Below the pieces are notes generated by a model. It was given only the letters and a program-made list of their open reading frames with translations. It searched no databases and was not told the origin of the DNA. Shown here one piece after another: positions 15,923 to 24,556 of a stretch of DNA of 28,925 nucleotides (within the stretch, counting starts at the first letter, position 1; the number at the start of each line of letters is the position of its first letter). This stretch comes from Cloacimonetes bacterium UBA5835 (GTDB lineage Bacteria > Cloacimonadota > Cloacimonadia > Cloacimonadales > Cloacimonadaceae), in assembly GCA_002432865.1 (NCBI GenBank), contig DJGX01000061.1:1-28925 (forward strand), in the 5' to 3' direction. The position numbers and the translations under genes were made by a program.

Positions 15923-16686
15923 AAGCAAAATTAGGATTAACCTGTCTGCTTCTAGTTTTGACTCTAAATTTGATAGCAGCAGCTGTTCCTTTTAGGGATG
16001 GAGAAAAATTAACCTTTACTGTCAAATATGGAATAGTTAGTGCAGGAGAAGCTTCTTTGCAAGCTCGCAGTTCTGTTTATCAAGGTTCTCCGGTTTGGTA
16101 TCTTTCTACAACAGCTAAAACTTACCCCTTTTTCGATAAAGTTTACAAAGTAAGAGATAGAGTTGAATCCTGGTGGGATAAAGATACTTTACTACCTTAC
16201 AAATTTAGCAAAAATCTTCAGGAAGGTAATTACAGACAGCATCGAGTGCATATATATAATCATCAGGAAAAGAGTTCTACATATCAGAAGTGGAGTTTCA
16301 AAAAAAGTGTTTTTGAGAACACAGAAATGGTTATTCCCGAAGGGACTCAAGATATATTAAGTGCTTTCTATCTGATGCGTACTAAAAAATTGGAAGTGGG
16401 AAAATCTGTAATGGTCAATATTACAGCTGATGGCAGAAATATGCCTACAGAAGTAGTAGTTCACCGCAAAGAGAAACAAAAGACTATCTTTGGCAATGTT
16501 GAGTGTTTAGTTATTGAGCCAAAACTTAAAGGAGAAGCAATTTTTAAGCAGAGCGGTAGAATTTTAATTTGGCTTACCAATGATGATTATAAAATTCCTG
16601 TTCGACTAGAAAGCAAGATTACTATAGGTAGCTTTGTAGCTACTTTAACCAGTGCCCAACAGGTGCCTTTTAAAATCCAGTTATGA
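15919..16686 (+). CDS. DUF3108 envelope protein
   Basis: The 255-residue protein starts at a GTG that overlaps the SDR stop (GTGA) and has a signal peptide (about 1-21, ending LIAAA). The mature part begins VPFRDGEKLTFTVKYGIVSAGEAS, the typical DUF3108 opening, with YPFFDKVYKVRDRVESWWD and LLPYKFSKNLQEGNYR as further family marks. The fold is predicted to be mostly beta and periplasmic. DUF3108 proteins have no firmly known function; an envelope role is likely. It overlaps queA by 4 bases. Confidence 0.87.
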   Translation: MKAKLGLTCLLLVLTLNLIAAAVPFRDGEKLTFTVKYGIVSAGEASLQARSSVYQGSPVWYLSTTAKTYPFFDKVYKVRDRVESWWDKDTLLPYKFSKNLQEGNYRQHRVHIYNHQEKSSTYQKWSFKKSVFENTEMVIPEGTQDILSAFYLMRTKKLEVGKSVMVNITADGRNMPTEVVVHRKEKQKTIFGNVECLVIEPKLKGEAIFKQSGRILIWLTNDDYKIPVRLESKITIGSFVATLTSAQQVPFKIQL

Positions 16687-17723
16687 TTCCTGATCTTTTA
16701 GCAACAAATAGTTACGATTATTATTTGCCCAAGGAATTAATCGCTCAATATCCTGCTGAGCAAAGAACGGCATCTCGATTAATGCATATTAAAAGAAACA
16801 CCGGGGAAATTGCTCATCGCCAATTTACTGATATTTTGGAATTGATTAAGGAAGGAGATCTGGTAATTCTCAATAGCAGCAAGGTTTTTCCAGCTCGTCT
16901 TTTTGCCGAAAAGGAAAATGGTACAAAAGTGGAAATTCTGCTTTTATATCAGCTGAATGACAATAAATGGAAATGTATGGCTTCACCGGGGAAAAGATTA
17001 AAACAACCTCAATACCTACACTTCTCTGAGAATCTGTCTGGTTTTATCAGTTCTGGAGATAGAGAAGGATTAAGAGAAATCGATTTTACCTGCCAAAATC
17101 ACTTTTGGGAAGAAATTCAGAGAATCGGGCATATTCCTCTTCCACCATATATAGAACGTAACGATACTTTTTCAGATAGGGAGAGATATCAAACCGTATA
17201 TGCAAAAGAAATTGGCTCTATTGCTGCTCCTACAGCAGGATTTCATTTTGATAATGATATTTTAGATGCTCTCCGAGATAAAGGAGTCCTCTTTAGTGAT
17301 GTTATTCTTCATATTGGGATTGGTACTTTCCGTCCGGTAAAAACAGAGTATATAACAGAACACCATATGCATTCTGAACTTGCTACAATTCCTGAAAGCA
17401 CTGCAGAGGCAATTAATATAGCTAAAAAAGAAGGAAGAAGAGTAATTTGCATAGGAACCACCAGTACTCGGAGTGTGGAAAGTTTCTGGCAGGAGGGGAA
17501 AATGCAAAGTGGTTCCAAATGGACAGATATTTTTATCTATCCGGGTTTTCAGTTTCAAGTAACCGATGCATTATTAACCAATTTTCATCTTCCCAAATCT
17601 ACTTTGTTAATGATGATCTCCGCTTTTGGCGGTTTTGAAACAATACAAAAAGCATACAGAATAGCCGTAGAAAAAAAATATAGGTTTTTCAGTTATGGCG
17701 ATGCTATGTTTATCGAGGATTGA
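16683..17723 (+). CDS. queA: S-adenosylmethionine:tRNA ribosyltransferase-isomerase
   Basis: The 346-residue protein is full length for QueA. Conserved segments are YYLPKELIAQYPAEQR and the NSSKVFPARL stretch at the N-terminus. Further in are SIAAPTAGFHF, HIGIGTFRPV, TTSTRSVESF and LTNFHLPKSTLLMMISAF. It transfers and rearranges the ribose of SAM onto preQ1 in the wobble base of tRNAs, giving epoxyqueuosine, in the cytoplasm. It overlaps the DUF3108 gene by 4 bases and is followed directly, with no gap, by birA. No other queuosine genes are in the window. Confidence 0.97.
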   Translation: MIPDLLATNSYDYYLPKELIAQYPAEQRTASRLMHIKRNTGEIAHRQFTDILELIKEGDLVILNSSKVFPARLFAEKENGTKVEILLLYQLNDNKWKCMASPGKRLKQPQYLHFSENLSGFISSGDREGLREIDFTCQNHFWEEIQRIGHIPLPPYIERNDTFSDRERYQTVYAKEIGSIAAPTAGFHFDNDILDALRDKGVLFSDVILHIGIGTFRPVKTEYITEHHMHSELATIPESTAEAINIAKKEGRRVICIGTTSTRSVESFWQEGKMQSGSKWTDIFIYPGFQFQVTDALLTNFHLPKSTLLMMISAFGGFETIQKAYRIAVEKKYRFFSYGDAMFIED

Positions 17724-18437
17724 ATGCGAAACTATTATTACTACGATAAATTAGACAGCACTATGCTGGAATATCAGCGTTTGAAAGAAGTAAACGATCT
17801 CCCTCTGGCAGTTAGAGCTGGAACTCAAAAAGATGGAGTTGGCAGAGCAAATAGAATTTGGCTTTCTCCTCCTGGAGGTCTATGGTTCACTTTCGATTAT
17901 GAATATAATAAATCTCTACCTTCTTTTGCCCTATATATGGGCTTTTGTATTCATCAATGTTTGGAATCACTATTTGAACCCTTGCAAGGTAAGCTCCAAA
18001 TTAAATGGACTAATGACATAATTTTCTCTGAACGAAAGTTAGGTGGCATTCTTTGTCATTATCAACCCATCAAAAGAACTTATATAATAGGTGTGGGATT
18101 GAATACCAATAATGAAATTGATTCCGAACTAGGTAAATTTGGAGCAACAAACTTAAAAAGTATTTTGGGTTTTGAAGTTTCCAATAGCATGCTGTGTCAT
18201 CAGATCATTAAAACCGTAGAAGATAATTGTAAATATATGGAAAATGTGGTTAGCTATCTAACTTACTGTAACGAAAATCTCTTTGGAAGAGGCAAATTGG
18301 CTTTAATAGAAATGGGGGGGATCAATATTGAAGCAGAAATTTTAGGGATAGATCATAATGGTGCTTTGATGGTTAGAAATAATTGGGGTGAATTAATTTT
18401 TGTCCATACTGGCTCTATTCTGGAGTTTTTAGATTGA
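17724..18437 (+). CDS. birA: Biotin-[acetyl-CoA-carboxylase] ligase (class I, no HTH)
   Basis: The 237-residue protein is a short biotin protein ligase lacking the N-terminal DNA-binding domain, so it should not act as a repressor. Landmarks are DSTMLEYQRL at 11-20 and the biotinyl-AMP loop QKDGVGRANRIWLSPPGGLW at 35-54. That loop varies from the usual GRGRxGR but keeps the key Arg at position 41. Other landmarks are KWTNDI at 94-99 and RKLGGIL with the catalytic Lys at 105. The C-terminal ~50 residues form the small SH3-like domain. It activates biotin with ATP and attaches it to a carrier protein. It starts right after the queA stop. Confidence 0.94.
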   Translation: MRNYYYYDKLDSTMLEYQRLKEVNDLPLAVRAGTQKDGVGRANRIWLSPPGGLWFTFDYEYNKSLPSFALYMGFCIHQCLESLFEPLQGKLQIKWTNDIIFSERKLGGILCHYQPIKRTYIIGVGLNTNNEIDSELGKFGATNLKSILGFEVSNSMLCHQIIKTVEDNCKYMENVVSYLTYCNENLFGRGKLALIEMGGINIEAEILGIDHNGALMVRNNWGELIFVHTGSILEFLD

Positions 18438-18570
18438 ATAAAAAAGTTTGAATGTCTATGAAAGTCGAATATAATGTTTTATAGCTGAATAAATGGTTTT
18501 CCTTGACAGATAGTTAGAATTTAAAAATGAGTAAAATAAATTAATTTGAAATTGATACAGTGGAGGAACA
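18438..18570 (+). promoter_or_regulatory. Intergenic region with possible promoter of the TPR lipoprotein gene
   Basis: TTGACA at 18503-18508 is a perfect -35 hexamer. No -10 at standard spacing is convincing; TAAAAT at 18532-18537 is 23 bases away. TGGAGGA just before the ATG at 18571 is a strong ribosome binding site. Confidence 0.4.
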
Positions 18571-20229
18571 ATGAAAAAATGGATACTGATAGCGTTAACT
18601 GCCGTGTTACTTTTAATTGGCTGCACAGCGAATCGCACAGTTCCCACAACTGAAGAAACCAAACCCTTTTCGGGGGTCGTTACTAAAGTAGCCATTCTAC
18701 CCCTAAAAACTATGGATTCTTCAAGCCGCTATATACAAAAGATTTTAACCGTTCGTGACCTTAATTATGTTTTTGCCAAATATCCGCAATATAAGCTGCT
18801 TAATATGAACGAAGTTGCAGAACAGTTTAAATATTCTGGTTATCAGGATGTTGAAGACCTGGATATAGATGAAATGAAAGAATTGGCAGATATGACCGGT
18901 TGCGATATTTTAGTTATGGGTAGCATCACTTCTGTGCGTAGCGATGAATTCGCAATGGCTATGCGGTTTTTCAGCGTTAAAACCGAAGAGCTTACACAGC
19001 TGGATTTTATGGTTAATAAAGATAAGGTAAAACGCTGGGATGCATTGGAGAAATCGTTTATTGCAAAACTTGATGATGTGGTTTCCAACGAAGTGAATAA
19101 AATATATAACATTGCTTTGAATTATTTCGCTAATGGTAATTATGGTGAAGCTGAGAAAAATCTTAAATTAGCTATGGGACTCGATCCTGAGCTTAAGGAT
19201 GCTTACTATTATATGGGTTCAATTTATAATAAACAGGGAAAAACAGATTTAGCAATTCAAAATCTAGAAATGAATCTTGCAAAGAACCCGGAGCATACAC
19301 CAACTTTAATTACCCTGATTGATATCTATGAGAAAACCAATCAAACTTCCAAACGCTTAGAAGCAATGGAAAAATTGGCTACAATAAATGAGAATGAAGA
19401 TTTATGGCTTACAATTGGGAATATGTATGCAGAGCAGAAAAATGTAAGTAAAGCCGAACATGCATTGAAAAAAGCAATCGAAATAAACCCGAATTTTACT
19501 GAGGCACAAACTCGTCTGGCTTTTCTATATTACGATAACAATCGTTACGATGAAGCTATTACTTATCTGGAATATTTATTTGATAAATTTCCTGATAACG
19601 AACTGATTTCCAACCGCCTTGCCGTTGCCTATCAAAAAGCTAATCGATTGGATGATGCTATTTCCAAGTATGAGACAATTATTAAAAATAACCCCCAGAA
19701 TACAATGGCTTATCTAAATGCGGTTAATTTATATCGTTTGAAAGCATCAGAATCTACCGATCCTGCATTTGTTGCTTCCATTAATAAAAAAGCTATTGAT
19801 ACTTTAAGTGCTTTAATAAAACAGCACCCTGATAACGCCTTAGCTTATATGAATATGGCTGCTATCTACCTCGGACAGAACAAATACCAGGAAGCAGAAA
19901 CTTATGCCTTACAAGCTCTGAAAAAAGATCCTACTCTCTATTTGCCTTATGTTTATCTGGCAACTATCAGCCAAAGTAAAGGAACTAATGATTATAACCA
20001 CTTCATCGATTTGGAAAAGCAAGCAGCCAAAGCTGTTGGGACTAAAGCTAAAACTTTAAAAAATCAACGCGATAATGCTAAAAGCTCAGCCGTTAGCAAT
20101 TTCAGAAAAGCTCTGGACTATCTAAACAATGCAAAAGTCCGTGCAACAAGTGAAGAAGCTATCACTGATATCAATAATCGTATAGCAAGAGTTAATCAAC
20201 TAATTACTCAAGCAACCTCAACATATTAA
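18571..20229 (+). CDS. TPR-repeat lipoprotein with CsgG/LpoB-like N-domain
   Basis: The 552-residue protein has a lipoprotein signal peptide (lipobox LLIGC, C18). Residues about 40-150 (VAILPLKTMDSSS, LLNMNEVAEQF, ADMTGCDILVMGSIT) resemble the small alpha/beta domain of CsgG, FlgO and LpoB-type envelope proteins. From about residue 175 onward there are some eight tetratricopeptide repeats, such as ALNYFANGNYGEAEKNLKLA and AYYYMGSIYNKQGKTDLAIQ. A helical tail follows. It is probably a scaffold on the outer membrane facing the periplasm; its partners are unknown. It appears to be its own transcription unit, closed by the terminator at 20260-20286. Confidence 0.9.
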   Translation: MKKWILIALTAVLLLIGCTANRTVPTTEETKPFSGVVTKVAILPLKTMDSSSRYIQKILTVRDLNYVFAKYPQYKLLNMNEVAEQFKYSGYQDVEDLDIDEMKELADMTGCDILVMGSITSVRSDEFAMAMRFFSVKTEELTQLDFMVNKDKVKRWDALEKSFIAKLDDVVSNEVNKIYNIALNYFANGNYGEAEKNLKLAMGLDPELKDAYYYMGSIYNKQGKTDLAIQNLEMNLAKNPEHTPTLITLIDIYEKTNQTSKRLEAMEKLATINENEDLWLTIGNMYAEQKNVSKAEHALKKAIEINPNFTEAQTRLAFLYYDNNRYDEAITYLEYLFDKFPDNELISNRLAVAYQKANRLDDAISKYETIIKNNPQNTMAYLNAVNLYRLKASESTDPAFVASINKKAIDTLSALIKQHPDNALAYMNMAAIYLGQNKYQEAETYALQALKKDPTLYLPYVYLATISQSKGTNDYNHFIDLEKQAAKAVGTKAKTLKNQRDNAKSSAVSNFRKALDYLNNAKVRATSEEAITDINNRIARVNQLITQATSTY

Positions 20230-20259
20230 TGTAAACTGTATACTACATAGAAAATATCA

Positions 20260-20286
20260 AAAACCCGGTTTTTCAGCCGGGTTTTT
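20260..20286 (+). terminator. Rho-independent terminator of the TPR lipoprotein gene
   Basis: AAAACCCGG (20260-20268) pairs with CCGGGTTTT (20277-20285) around an 8-base loop, and the sequence ends in a run of five T. It lies 30 bases after the TPR stop codon. The A-run on the other side could also let it work in the minus direction. Confidence 0.92.
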
Positions 20287-20730
20287 GCTTTAAGCTTGAT
20301 ATTTCCCCAAGTTTAAATTCTCATTCATTATCTTGCATAATAAGTATGATAAGCAAAACGGATGCACTTATCTATATGTTCTTGCCTGATAGCTGCTATC
20401 TTGCTCAGTTAATATAACTAGAACTGTTGCACATATCAAATTGGTGTCCCCTGTTTTTTAGCCAACCTTTGAGATACTATCACTTCCCATATATAGTGAA
20501 TTGTTCATCAAGATAAGAAGAATATTAAGATCGATAATTCGCAGCCATTGATTATTACTAACACCCGGAAGATTTACAACATATAAATAGTTGGCTTGCT
20601 CTAATCCTTACTTTTCTTGCTGGGTAACCCAGATACAACACATCATCCACCCCTTCTTCACTCATCCACAACTATAGGTTGAAGAGGAGAGGAAGAGGAG
20701 AGGAGGAGGAGAGGAGTACGGGTTGTTTGT
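20287..20730. other. Intergenic stretch with a possible decayed coding fragment
   Basis: No intact gene is seen. A minus-strand frame at 20458-20607 stays open for 49 codons with protein-like composition (ANYLYVVNLPGVSNN ... WLRIIDLN) but has no proper start. A purine-only tract of repeated GAGGA units lies at 20681-20716. Both suggest decayed, repetitive accessory DNA. Confidence 0.4.
20681..20716 (+). repeat. Purine tract of GAGGA-type units
   Basis: About 36 bases consist only of G and A in irregular GAGGA/GGAAGA units. This is a low-complexity tract that could vary in length by slippage. It sits just upstream of the transposase remnant. Confidence 0.7.
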
Positions 20731-20732
20731 GA

Positions 20733-20903
20733 GGCGTCCTAAAAAAGTTGACACAGGATCCAAAATCAAGGAGAAGAAAAATGGATAAAAAAGTAACTCA
20801 AAGAAGCACATATAAAGCCTTTAAAATGAAGATTGTGGAAGAACGACATCCTGCAGTTCCTCTTCTTACAGCCAAATTATGCAGTTACCGCTATATGCTA
20901 TAA
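20733..20903 (+). mobile_element. Left-end remnant of an IS3-like insertion sequence
   Basis: GGCGTCCTAAAAAAGTTGAC followed by ACAGGATCC resembles the terminal repeat of IS3-family elements. A good ribosome binding site (AAGGAG) and an ATG at 20781 follow. They open a 40-codon frame (MDKKVTQRSTYKAFKMKIVEE) that looks like the start of an OrfA transposase and then ends at TAA (20901-20903). No OrfB and no matching right-end repeat are visible downstream, so this is an inactive fragment. Family assignment is from the terminal sequence and N-terminal pattern. Confidence 0.6.
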
Positions 20904-21200
20904 TAGCTTGAAAAGATCATTACACATAACAATGAACAAATTTGAGAGTTTTGGGGAGGGGAAAATGAAAAAAAGAGAAAAATAAGACCTTTATTTTGTG
21001 ATTATTTCTCTAATTTAGCTAAAAATCATCGAGATAATGTCCTTGCTCCTAGTTAATCAATGGTCATATTACTATAAATATTCTGTGTCGATTGCTTTAG
21101 GGAGAATGGCATCCGGAAATTCAAGTCAATTAAATTACATCTATTCGTGATTTCATCGTGAATCTATATGGTCGTAAATGCATTGATTAGGTTCAATTAA
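20904..21200. other. Intergenic stretch, nothing recognised
   Basis: This AT-rich stretch follows the transposase remnant. It has many stops and no recognisable gene or RNA. A weak inverted repeat TAATCA/TGATTA (around 21183-21203) lies at the end of the DUF2147 gene without a T-run. Confidence 0.4.
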
Positions 21201-21650
21201 TCAGTTAGAGCTGCGTATCCAGGTATCGGTTCTCCCAAGAGTAGGAACACCGATAAAATAGCGTATTGTAATTGTGTTATTGTTAATAAGTTCAATTTTA
21301 GCGGAATAGGTTTTCCCTGTAGTCGGCTCGTAATATTTCCCGTTTTTATATTTGTTTCTATTTTCTCTAACAAAATCAGATAGGACAATTAAATCAATCA
21401 GAGGTTGTTGTTGCAATTTTACATCAGGATTATTAATATCTTTTTTAGGGTTTCCTTTTGCGTCGTTAGGTTCTTGCAGCCAAATTATCTTCCCGGCAAA
21501 AGTACCATCTTCATTTTGGTATATTTCAATTTTAGTTGCTTTATCACCGGTAAGCCAATAGCCGATAATGCGGTCTGTTTCTTCTTTTCCGGAAAGCAGA
21601 ATAGGAACACATATTATCGAAGCAATGAGGATAAGAAAATAGTGTTTCAT
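21201..21650 (-). CDS. DUF2147 secreted protein
   Basis: The 149-residue protein has a signal peptide (about 1-20) and then the DUF2147 pattern. Its landmarks are IIGYWLTGDKATKIEIYQ, GTFAGKIIWLQEPND, NPDVKLQQQPLIDLIVLSDF, YYEPTTGKTYSAKIEL and the end GVPTLGRTDTWIR. The family is a small lipocalin-like beta-barrel of the periplasm with unknown ligand. It is the last gene of the eight-gene operon, 15 bases after purB, and probably cotranscribed. No clear terminator follows. Confidence 0.88.
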   Translation of the reverse strand: MKHYFLILIASIICVPILLSGKEETDRIIGYWLTGDKATKIEIYQNEDGTFAGKIIWLQEPNDAKGNPKKDINNPDVKLQQQPLIDLIVLSDFVRENRNKYKNGKYYEPTTGKTYSAKIELINNNTITIRYFIGVPTLGRTDTWIRSSN

Positions 21651-21665
21651 AACCTAGCTCCTTTG

Positions 21666-22961
21666 TTACAAAATTCCGCAGCGCCTAAAAATATAATCCA
21701 CATTACGCAGATAGCGTTCATAAGAAAAGATATCTCGAATTTCACTTTCCGCAAGTGCGGTTGTAATTTCTTTATTGGCAAGAACATTATCCAGGAAATT
21801 AGTATTGGTTTCAAAACTCTTCATAGCTTCCTGTTGAACTAAGGCATAAGCTTTTTCTCGGGTTAAACCACTTTTAACAAGATGCAAAAGTAAGGCTTGA
21901 GAAAAGACCAGACCTTTGGTCAGTTCCAAGTTTTTTTTCATATTTTCTGGATAAACAACTAAATTTTCGATTAGCGAACATGTTTTGTTTAACATATAAT
22001 GGATCAAAATGCAGGAATCAGGTAAAATTATGCGTTCTACACTTGAATGAGAAATATCGCGTTCATGCCATAAGGCATTATTTTCCATTGCGCTTAAAGC
22101 ATTGGAACGCAAAACTCTTGATAGACCACAAAGTTGTTCACTAATAATGGGATTGCGTTTATGAGGCATTGCTGAAGAGCCCTTTTGGCCTTTGGAGAAA
22201 TTTTCTTCTGCTTCATGAACTTCGGTCCTTTGTAGATGTCTGATTTCCAGAGCCATTTTCTCTATTGCAGAAGCAATAAGAGCTAAAACAGAAAGGAAAT
22301 ATGCATATCTATCTCTTTGAATTATCTGAGTTGATACTTTGGCAGGTTTGAGATCCAAAAACTTGCAAGCCATATCTTCAATTTCAGGGCTAAGATGAGC
22401 AAAATTTCCTACTGCGCCTGAAAATTTACCTACGCTTACTTCTTCAATAGCTTCATTTAAACGGATTATATTCCGCTGAATTTCTTCGTACCAAAGAGCA
22501 AACTTGAGTCCGAAAGAAGTGGGCTCTGCATGAATTCCATGAGAACGTCCGATACAAATTGTATTTCTATATTGTCTGGCTTTCAACTTTAAAATCTCTG
22601 CCAAACGACTGAGTTCCGTTAAAATTAATTCTCCAGAGCTTTTTAACTGCATTCCCGTGGCTGTATCTAGAACATCTGAAGAGGTCATTCCAAAATGAAT
22701 CCACCGCGATGCGGGACCTATATTTTCGGCTACATTGGTTAAAAAAGCGATAACATCATGCTTAGTAACCTGCTCCAGTTCATCAATTCGGTTAGAATCA
22801 AAATCTGCCTTAGAATTGATAGTTTCCCAATCCTCCGCAGGAATCATACCCTTTTCATACATTGCTTTTGCGGCAGCAAGTTCTACTTCCAGCCAACATT
22901 CATAACGATTTTCTTGAGTCCAAATACGTTCCATTTCGGGTTTACTGTAGCGGGTTATCAT
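21666..22961 (-). CDS. purB: Adenylosuccinate lyase
   Basis: The 431-residue protein is a full-length member of the fumarase/aspartase superfamily. Conserved regions are HFGMTSSDVLDTA (about 89-101), RSHGIHAEPTSFG with H141, and the signature GSSAMPHKRNP at 261-271. It splits SAICAR and adenylosuccinate, releasing fumarate, in purine synthesis. It starts 2 bases after the LolA/LolB-like lipoprotein gene and is followed by the DUF2147 gene. Other purine genes are not in the window. Confidence 0.96.
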   Translation of the reverse strand: MITRYSKPEMERIWTQENRYECWLEVELAAAKAMYEKGMIPAEDWETINSKADFDSNRIDELEQVTKHDVIAFLTNVAENIGPASRWIHFGMTSSDVLDTATGMQLKSSGELILTELSRLAEILKLKARQYRNTICIGRSHGIHAEPTSFGLKFALWYEEIQRNIIRLNEAIEEVSVGKFSGAVGNFAHLSPEIEDMACKFLDLKPAKVSTQIIQRDRYAYFLSVLALIASAIEKMALEIRHLQRTEVHEAEENFSKGQKGSSAMPHKRNPIISEQLCGLSRVLRSNALSAMENNALWHERDISHSSVERIILPDSCILIHYMLNKTCSLIENLVVYPENMKKNLELTKGLVFSQALLLHLVKSGLTREKAYALVQQEAMKSFETNTNFLDNVLANKEITTALAESEIRDIFSYERYLRNVDYIFRRCGIL

Positions 22962-22963
22962 TT

Positions 22964-23695
22964 TTATTTCTCCTTTCTATATTGCAGGTAATCCCTCAGC
23001 AACGAATCAATGCTTATCTTATTTAAATCCTGTATTATATTCTCCAGAGAGGAAGGTTCAGCTTTGGGTAAAGGAACAATATGAGGTTGGATGTATTCTA
23101 TTTTATCAAAGCTTAATCTAATGCTGATATCATCATTGCTAGTAATATATAATTCAGAAAGCTTACTATTACCAGTGTAAAGTGCTTTTATTTTTGTATT
23201 GCTTTTACTATCTAACACAGTATCCAAAAGATAGTTCTTGCTGAAAGAAATTACCACTCCGTTTAATTCAATTTTCTTATCCTTAATAATTTTTTGTGCA
23301 TAGTGGGTGACGAGAGAATCTACATTAGTAGAAAGGGTTAAACTCTCCATAGGAATTGCTTGCGAGATATCCAAAGATTCCAACATAGGAATAAAGGGGG
23401 ATCTAATAGAAACATAATCCGCCACATATACACTCATCAAGGGTTCTGCCTTAGAACCCATAAGGCCTCCATCGATAATATCAAAACGGAGCTCATTGCC
23501 ATTTTTGGAAGCGATGAACATTTTCCGGATAGCAAGTCCTTTATAGGATAGCTCAACTACTCCCTGACTATCAAAACTCTCCCATTTTTTCAATTCCAGG
23601 CGTAATTTTTCATTTTCACTAATGCCCTTGGGTCCAGCACAGGCAGTAATAATAATAGCTGTAATGGTTAAGAGAACAAGAACTGTTTTCTTCAT
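22964..23695 (-). CDS. Lipoprotein, LolA/LolB- or DUF4292-like
   Basis: From the ATG at 23695 the protein has 243 residues with a lipobox (ITACAG, C19). GAGG lies a few bases upstream; the frame also allows a TTG two codons earlier. The mature part (KKWESFDSQGVVELSYKGL ... MFIASKNGNELRFDII ... VSIRSPFIPML) has the beta-rich pattern of the LolA/LolB-like fold seen in DUF4292 proteins, which may carry lipid or lipoprotein at the envelope. It directly follows lgt, the enzyme that lipidates such proteins. The family assignment is moderate. Confidence 0.7.
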   Translation of the reverse strand: MKKTVLVLLTITAIIITACAGPKGISENEKLRLELKKWESFDSQGVVELSYKGLAIRKMFIASKNGNELRFDIIDGGLMGSKAEPLMSVYVADYVSIRSPFIPMLESLDISQAIPMESLTLSTNVDSLVTHYAQKIIKDKKIELNGVVISFSKNYLLDTVLDSKSNTKIKALYTGNSKLSELYITSNDDISIRLSFDKIEYIQPHIVPLPKAEPSSLENIIQDLNKISIDSLLRDYLQYRKEK

Positions 23696-23725
23696 TACCA
23701 ACCTCGTTTTCCTAATATAAAAGAG

Positions 23726-24556
23726 TTAATTAGTTTTCCTTTGTTCCTGTTTTTTAGGTGTTTTATAAATACTATAAAAACCCCAGATGGCAATTATCAT
23801 CATTAATAAGCTTAGAAATTGGCCAATAGACATAAACCCAAAAATATAGCCAGAACGAGTATAAAAATCTAAGTCATCAGGTTCGCGCACAAATTCTATT
23901 AAAAATCGAAAGATTCCATATAAACCTATAAAGCTCCAAAATACTACCCCTTCTTTCTTTAGCTTTTTTAAAAGAAAATAAGTGATCACAAACATAACAA
24001 TGCCTTCCAAAATAAGTTCATAGAGCTGAGAAGGATGTCTTACAGCACCGTCTGAACCTGGAAATATCATTCCCCAAGGTAAATTCGTGGGCTTCCCATA
24101 CAATTCTGCGTTAATAAAATTACCCAAACGCCCTAATCCTAAACCAATAGCCACAATAGGAATTGCTGAATCTGCCATTGCATAGAAATTCAGCTTATGC
24201 TTATGGCAAAAGATAAGCCCAGCTATAATAACTCCTAAAGCTCCTCCATGAAAACTCATCCCTCCTTCCCAAACAGCAAAAATCATTATAGGATGAGAAA
24301 GATAATAGCGCAGGTTATAAAAAAGTATATAACCAAGTCGCCCACCTAAAATAACTCCTAACATCATATAAAAAATGATGGATTCATATTGCTCTTTAGT
24401 TAGTTTAATATTCCGCTTTTTCAAAAATGGCTTATATAAAATGAAAGCCAATATAAAGCTTAGAACATAAAAGAGACCATACCAGCGAATATGAAGATTG
24501 AGATTTCCTATGCTAAAACTAACAATATTGGGGTCTATATTTGGATATGTAATCAT
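23726..24556 (-). CDS. lgt: Prolipoprotein diacylglyceryl transferase
   Basis: The 276-residue inner-membrane protein has about seven hydrophobic helices. Key family motifs are IRWYGLFY, GGRLGYILFY, the HGG motif at 103-105 (MSFHGGALG) and LGRLGNFINAELYGKP at 141-156. RFLIEFVREPD is near the end. It transfers diacylglycerol from phosphatidylglycerol to the lipobox Cys of prolipoproteins, the first step for the lipoproteins predicted in this window. It overlaps etfB by 4 bases. Confidence 0.96.
   Translation of the reverse strand: MITYPNIDPNIVSFSIGNLNLHIRWYGLFYVLSFILAFILYKPFLKKRNIKLTKEQYESIIFYMMLGVILGGRLGYILFYNLRYYLSHPIMIFAVWEGGMSFHGGALGVIIAGLIFCHKHKLNFYAMADSAIPIVAIGLGLGRLGNFINAELYGKPTNLPWGMIFPGSDGAVRHPSQLYELILEGIVMFVITYFLLKKLKKEGVVFWSFIGLYGIFRFLIEFVREPDDLDFYTRSGYIFGFMSIGQFLSLLMMIIAIWGFYSIYKTPKKQEQRKTN

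Noticed and set aside
17262..17558. 98-residue minus-strand frame
   Set aside because: It is a shadow of queA, whose conserved motifs run through the same bases.
20681..20716. CRISPR-like or tandem repeat array
   Set aside because: Units are irregular and purine-only with no spacers; it is simple low-complexity sequence.
21183..21203. Terminator after the DUF2147 gene
   Set aside because: The TGATTA/TAATCA stem is AT-only and has no T-run.
21405..21842. 145-residue plus-strand frame
   Set aside because: It is opposite the DUF2147 and purB genes, which have clear family motifs.
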